NCBI RefSeq assembly: GCF_965277665.1
Contig: NZ_OZ255835.1
Coordinates: 1,488,001 to 1,552,000, forward strand
Source of the DNA: Lichenicoccus sp965277665
GTDB taxonomy: Bacteria; Pseudomonadota; Alphaproteobacteria; Acetobacterales; Acetobacteraceae
Reading direction: 5' to 3'
Length of the DNA stretch: 64,000 bases
Of the stretch, positions 60,868 through 64,000 are shown one piece after another (position 1 is the first letter of the stretch; every line of letters starts with the position of its first letter). Made by a program: the position numbers and the translations under genes. Below the pieces are notes generated by a model. The model saw only the letters and a list, made by a program, of their open reading frames with translations, ran no database searches and was not told the DNA's origin.

Positions 60868-61719
60868 TCAGACCGGCGAATAGTACAGGGGCTTCGACAG
60901 GCGTTCCAAGCTGGAAATCAGGCCGGACGAGACGTTTGCCCCACGGGCGGCGGATCGGCATCGCGCCGCATCTCGACCATGCGGCGCGCGAGCCGGCGCG
61001 GCCGGGCAAGGCTCCGGCCCGATCTCGCTCTCGATCCCGGCAATCAGCGCCATCCTCGCAAGCCCAGGCAATGACCGCGATCCGGTCTTGGCCATCACGG
61101 CGGCTCGATGGTTCTCGACGGTGCGTTGGCTGATCTTGAGTTCCACGGCGATAATCTTGTTTGGCCGACCTGCCAGCACCGAGACCATGACCTGTCGCTG
61201 CCGCTTGGTCAGGCGGTCGATCGCGTGCCTCGCATCAAGCCGGCGCCCGGCCGCGTCACTCCGGACCGCTGGTCTGCCGGGATGCGGTTCGGCGTCTTCG
61301 GCACCAAGCCCGAGCAAGATCCTGCTGAAACGATAGAGTGCGGCCTCCAGCACCACCCGCTCCCGCCCCGCATCGGCGTGACGCGCCGCATAGGCGCCAG
61401 CCAGGCTGCGCGCCTGCTGCTCGATCCGTGGCGCCAGGCCATCTTGTGGTGAACGAACCGCGACAGATGGCTCGTGGCCGGCTTCCTGAAGCGCCAGGGA
61501 GGCCCGAGGCTGACCGGTCAGCACCCCAGGCGGAGGCGGGCCGACCGAAAGGTTCGGCGGCGTCGAGAGCAGCAGGCCGTCAATCATTTTCCTGACCGAA
61601 AGCAGTCCCAGCGCGTCAGGCGGCAGCGTGGCGGACGCACGGTCCGAGGCCCGCTTCCCTACAAGTCGTTCGTATCGCAGCATGCGCTCGGCTCTCCATC
61701 GTCTCGGTGTGATCGGCAA
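60868..61719 (-). CDS. LuxR/FixJ-type DNA-binding protein without receiver domain
   Basis: 283 residues. A LuxR-type helix-turn-helix lies at about 168-225: LTKRQRQVMVSVLAGRPNKI, then ELKISQRTVENHRAAVMAKT and GSRSLPGLARMAL, closest to FixJ/NarL. No receiver domain is recognisable in the N-terminal 160 residues, which are low-complexity and poorly structured in look. About 50 C-terminal residues follow. Start could be 61719 or 61683. It is divergent from the small gene at 61891. Confidence 0.8.
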   Translation of the reverse strand: MPITPRRWRAERMLRYERLVGKRASDRASATLPPDALGLLSVRKMIDGLLLSTPPNLSVGPPPPGVLTGQPRASLALQEAGHEPSVAVRSPQDGLAPRIEQQARSLAGAYAARHADAGRERVVLEAALYRFSRILLGLGAEDAEPHPGRPAVRSDAAGRRLDARHAIDRLTKRQRQVMVSVLAGRPNKIIAVELKISQRTVENHRAAVMAKTGSRSLPGLARMALIAGIESEIGPEPCPAAPARAPHGRDAARCRSAARGANVSSGLISSLERLSKPLYYSPV

Positions 61720-61843
61720 TTTCGGATTTGCGTGCCGGGCGGGTATCGCGCCGGCGAGAGAGTGCGGTTCGACGCAGAATGCCCACAGCTTCGCAGGCCG
61801 TTGCGGCGAGACTTAAGTGTAAACCGACGCGATACACCGGCAG

Positions 61844-61857
61844 CTAACCTGGGTTAG
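61844..61857. promoter_or_regulatory. palindrome in the divergent gap 61720-61890
   Basis: CTAACC-TG-GGTTAG lies between the LuxR-type gene and the small gene at 61891. It could be a regulator site for either direction. No standard FNR/FixK box (TTGAT-N4-ATCAA) was seen here. Confidence 0.35.
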
Positions 61858-61890
61858 TTCTTGTCTTGCAAATCGGTGGTAGTGTTCTGC

Positions 61891-62145
61891 ATGCATTCAG
61901 ATCCCGACCCACATGGCCAGGCCGCCCTGATGCTCTGCGAAAGCGTCGCCCTCATCCTGATCGAGCGCGGCGTGATCGCCAAGGAGCAGATGCTGGAAGC
62001 GATCGGCGGGGTCATCGACGTGAAGCGGGAGATGGCCGGAACGGACGAAAGCGTCGTCGTCAGCGTCAGGTCGATATCGTTGCTGCAGGCCGTGGCGCGC
62101 AGTCTCTCGGCGGCCCCGGATCCATTGCGGCAGATCGCCTCTTGA
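61891..62145 (+). CDS. small conserved-looking protein of unknown function
   Basis: About 84 residues. LMLCESVALILIERGVIAKE and QMLEAIGGVIDVKREMAG suggest a helical cytosolic protein; nothing diagnostic is recognised. Its codon use looks like real coding. Start may be 61891 or 61861. It lies upstream of the Crp/Fnr regulator in the same direction, 137 bases apart. Confidence 0.6.
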   Translation: MHSDPDPHGQAALMLCESVALILIERGVIAKEQMLEAIGGVIDVKREMAGTDESVVVSVRSISLLQAVARSLSAAPDPLRQIAS

Positions 62146-62282
62146 TTGCTTTGCGCACGGCAAATGCGAAGGCGACGCGTCGGGGTCCGGCTTCACACTC
62201 GTTCGTGCTTGCATCGGGGCTTGCTGCGCTGATCGAAACCTGCTCGTTTAAGTTGTAGCTTCGGACGATGTGCGGCTGACCG

Positions 62283-63053
62283 GTGCCAGACCGAAACCCT
62301 CTGACACGCAAACTGTCGCATTTTGCGCCACTCTCGCACGTGGACACCGCGGCGCTGGATCTCCTGACCGCGCGGGAGGAGCGCTTTCCCGGTCACGTCG
62401 ATATCATCTGCGAGGGCTCGGTTCCGCGTTCCGTGTTCGTCCTCATCGAGGGCATGGCGATCCGCTACCGCGATTTGCCGGATGGCAGTCGGCAGATCAT
62501 CACGTTCCTGATTCCAGGCGACATGTGCGACCTGCACGTCTTTCTGCTCAAGACGATGGACCACTCGATCGCGACGCTGACACCGGTGCGGATTGCACCG
62601 GTCTCACGCGACAGCATGATGGACCTGTTCATTCATCATCCACGGGTCTCGGCAGCGTTGTGGTGGAGCTCCTTGCAGGAAGAGGCCATGCTGCGGGAGC
62701 GTATTGTCTCGCTGGGTCGGCGCGACGCGCGCGGTCGCGTGGCCTACCTGCTGTGTGAGCTGCTCTGGCGCCATATGGCGGTTGGTCTGACGAACGGGCG
62801 GTCCTTCACCCTCCCTCTGACACAGACCGAGCTCGGCGATACGCTGGGGCTCTCGGCGGTTCATGTGAACCGCATCCTGCAGGACTTCCGCAAGCAGGGG
62901 CTGATTGTCATGGAGCGTCACAAGCTCAACCTGATCGACCTGTCCGGCCTGCAGATTATCGCTGACTTCAACGAGTCGTATCTGCATTTTGGCGGCGCCC
63001 CAGAGGAGCTGGCTGATTACTTCGACGGACTGGAGCGAGTTCGCCAGAAGTAG
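62283..63053 (+). CDS. Crp/Fnr-family transcriptional regulator
   Basis: 256 residues. An N-terminal cyclic-nucleotide-binding-like beta-roll (SVFVLIEGMAIRYRDLPDGS, IITFLIPGDMCDLHVFLL) and a C-terminal winged helix (LPLTQTELGDTLGLSAVHVN, RILQDFRKQGLIV). It lacks the N-terminal Cys cluster of FNR, so it is not an Fe-S oxygen sensor; the ligand is unknown. GTG 62283 gives the usual N-terminus. It is 74 bases upstream of ackA and may control it. Confidence 0.92.
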   Translation: MPDRNPLTRKLSHFAPLSHVDTAALDLLTAREERFPGHVDIICEGSVPRSVFVLIEGMAIRYRDLPDGSRQIITFLIPGDMCDLHVFLLKTMDHSIATLTPVRIAPVSRDSMMDLFIHHPRVSAALWWSSLQEEAMLRERIVSLGRRDARGRVAYLLCELLWRHMAVGLTNGRSFTLPLTQTELGDTLGLSAVHVNRILQDFRKQGLIVMERHKLNLIDLSGLQIIADFNESYLHFGGAPEELADYFDGLERVRQK

Positions 63054-63127
63054 TCGTCGTTGCAGACAATGTCTCCGTTGCCGGTCGAGCGACAATACCG
63101 GGGCGGTCTCGACTTGAAGGATTGGTC

Positions 63128-64000
63128 ATGGCCGATACCGTCCTCGCTCTGAACGCAGGCTCGTCCTCGATCAAGTTCGCGCTGTTCGAGATCGGGCCGA
63201 ACGACGAAGCAAATCCGATCTCGCGCGGCCAGGTCGAGGGGATCGGCAACGCACCGCATTTCCTGGCGCGCGATCCGTCCGGGGCGATCCTCTCGGAGCA
63301 ACGCTGGCCGCATGACACGGCGCCATCGCACAAGGCGCTGATCGGCATCCTGCTGGACTGGGTCGATCACCATCTGGGCGCCGACCGGCTTGTCGCCGTC
63401 GGCCATCGCGTCGTGCATGGCGGATCCGATCACCGCGTGCCGGAGCGGGTGACGGACCGGCTGCTGGACGCCCTCGACCGGCTGACGCCGCTCGCACCCC
63501 TGCACCAGCCGCACAGCCTGTCGCCGATCCGCGCCATTGCCGAGGCACGCCCCGGCCTCGTGCAGGTGGCATGCTTCGATACCGCCTATCACCGGACGAT
63601 GCCGCCGGTCGCCACGCGTCTCGCGCTGCCGCGCCGCTACGAGCATCAGGGCCTGCGCCGCTATGGCTTCCATGGCCTGTCCTACGAGTACATCGCAGGC
63701 CGGCTCGCGACCGACGCGCCGGCGCTGGCGGCGGGTCGCGTCATCGTGGCGCATCTCGGCAACGGCGCCAGCCTGTGCGCGATGCGCCACGGGCGCAGCC
63801 TCGACACCACGATGGGCTTCACCGCGCTGGACGGGCTGGTGATGGGCACCCGCTGCGGCAGCATCGACCCGGGCGTGCTGCTGTACCTGCAGCAATCCGG
63901 CGGGCTCTCGCTGGGCGATCTTGAGGACCTGCTGTATCGCCGCTCGGGCCTGCTCGGCGTCTCCGGCATCGACAGCGACATGCGCACGCTGCTGGGGAGC
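63128..64000 (+). CDS. ackA: acetate kinase, 3' end outside the window
   Basis: At least 291 residues in frame to the right edge. Interconverts acetate plus ATP with acetyl phosphate. LALNAGSSSIKFALFEIG near the start, VAVGHRVVHGG, LHQPHSLSPI, ACFDTAYHRTMP, YGFHGLSYEYI, VIVAHLGNGASLCAMRHGRS and DGLVMGTRCGSIDPG are all acetate kinase motifs. AAGGA precedes ATG 63128. A phosphotransacetylase gene may follow outside the window. Confidence 0.95.
   Translation, partial: MADTVLALNAGSSSIKFALFEIGPNDEANPISRGQVEGIGNAPHFLARDPSGAILSEQRWPHDTAPSHKALIGILLDWVDHHLGADRLVAVGHRVVHGGSDHRVPERVTDRLLDALDRLTPLAPLHQPHSLSPIRAIAEARPGLVQVACFDTAYHRTMPPVATRLALPRRYEHQGLRRYGFHGLSYEYIAGRLATDAPALAAGRVIVAHLGNGASLCAMRHGRSLDTTMGFTALDGLVMGTRCGSIDPGVLLYLQQSGGLSLGDLEDLLYRRSGLLGVSGIDSDMRTLLGS

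Overview
The window is a dense, visibly high-GC bacterial chromosome segment whose gene content and order point to an alphaproteobacterium of the Rhodospirillales, most likely Acetobacteraceae (inferred from family resemblance and gene order; no database was searched). Supporting signs are the alphaproteobacterial NDUFS4-type complex I accessory subunit, a SUV3-like helicase, a pyruvate dehydrogenase cluster with a lipoyl domain on E1-beta, and LpxI-type lipid A synthesis. About 66 protein genes, four tRNA genes, two pseudogenes and several repeat families are supported. There is no rRNA, CRISPR array, prophage or insertion-sequence transposase.

Layout. 1-4285: right part of a SUV3-like helicase, tRNA-Leu, a cysH/sulfonate-type binding-protein pair, tRNA-Asn. 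4286-5842: decayed accessory DNA next to tRNA-Asn, with an intact RelB-like antitoxin, its toxin gene broken by two nonsense codons, and a kinase remnant. 5843-7402: csaA, gpt, a complex I subunit, tRNA-Pro and tRNA-Arg. 7414-11629: rpmH-rnpA-yidD-yidC-engB-argB. 12107-25426: envelope block pyrH-frr-uppS-cdsA-dxr-rseP-bamA-ompH-lpxD-fabZ-lpxA-lpxI-gloA, all on the minus strand. 25555-32123: folK-rpoZ-rsh-acpS-lepB-rnc-era. 32321-41205: NYN protein and uracil-DNA glycosylase, a periplasmic molybdoenzyme with its cytochrome b, smpB/dapA, a lytic transglycosylase with pgpA and pncC, and a His-rich exported protein. 41346-54591: lipoate/PDH block (ratA, lipA, lpd, pdhC, pdhB, pdhA, moaC) followed by trpC-trpD-trpG-trpE-ppiD. 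54770-59747: tpiA-secG-(amine oxidase)-pyrG-kdsA. 59803-64000: small exported proteins, a LuxR-type and a Crp/Fnr-type regulator, and the start of acetate kinase.

How the genes work together: the window mainly makes and assembles the envelope (lipid A, undecaprenyl-PP, CDP-diacylglycerol, outer-membrane protein assembly, Sec/YidC insertion, Kdo synthesis), with tryptophan synthesis, pyruvate oxidation and translation factors. Many neighbours share ATGA, GTGA, TTGA or TGATG junctions, so translational coupling is common.

The most unusual signals are not genes. (1) At ppiD>trpE and pyrG>kdsA the stop codon of the upstream gene overlaps the first of two tandem five-codon mini-ORFs, each ending in ATGA on the next start, at an exact 14-nt period; tpiA>secG has a single six-codon version. 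(2) A roughly 145-bp element with terminal inverted repeats occurs twice, each time between convergent genes and each time supplying the neighbour's stop codon. (3) Short in-frame tandem repeats (12-27 bp) occur in many unrelated housekeeping genes, often with CCTGG/CCAGG cores; one 12-bp unit is shared by uppS and the lytic transglycosylase. (4) A palindrome family GCATGATC-N5-GATCATGC occurs three times between genes. (5) lpxI seems to lack an ATG, GTG or TTG start.
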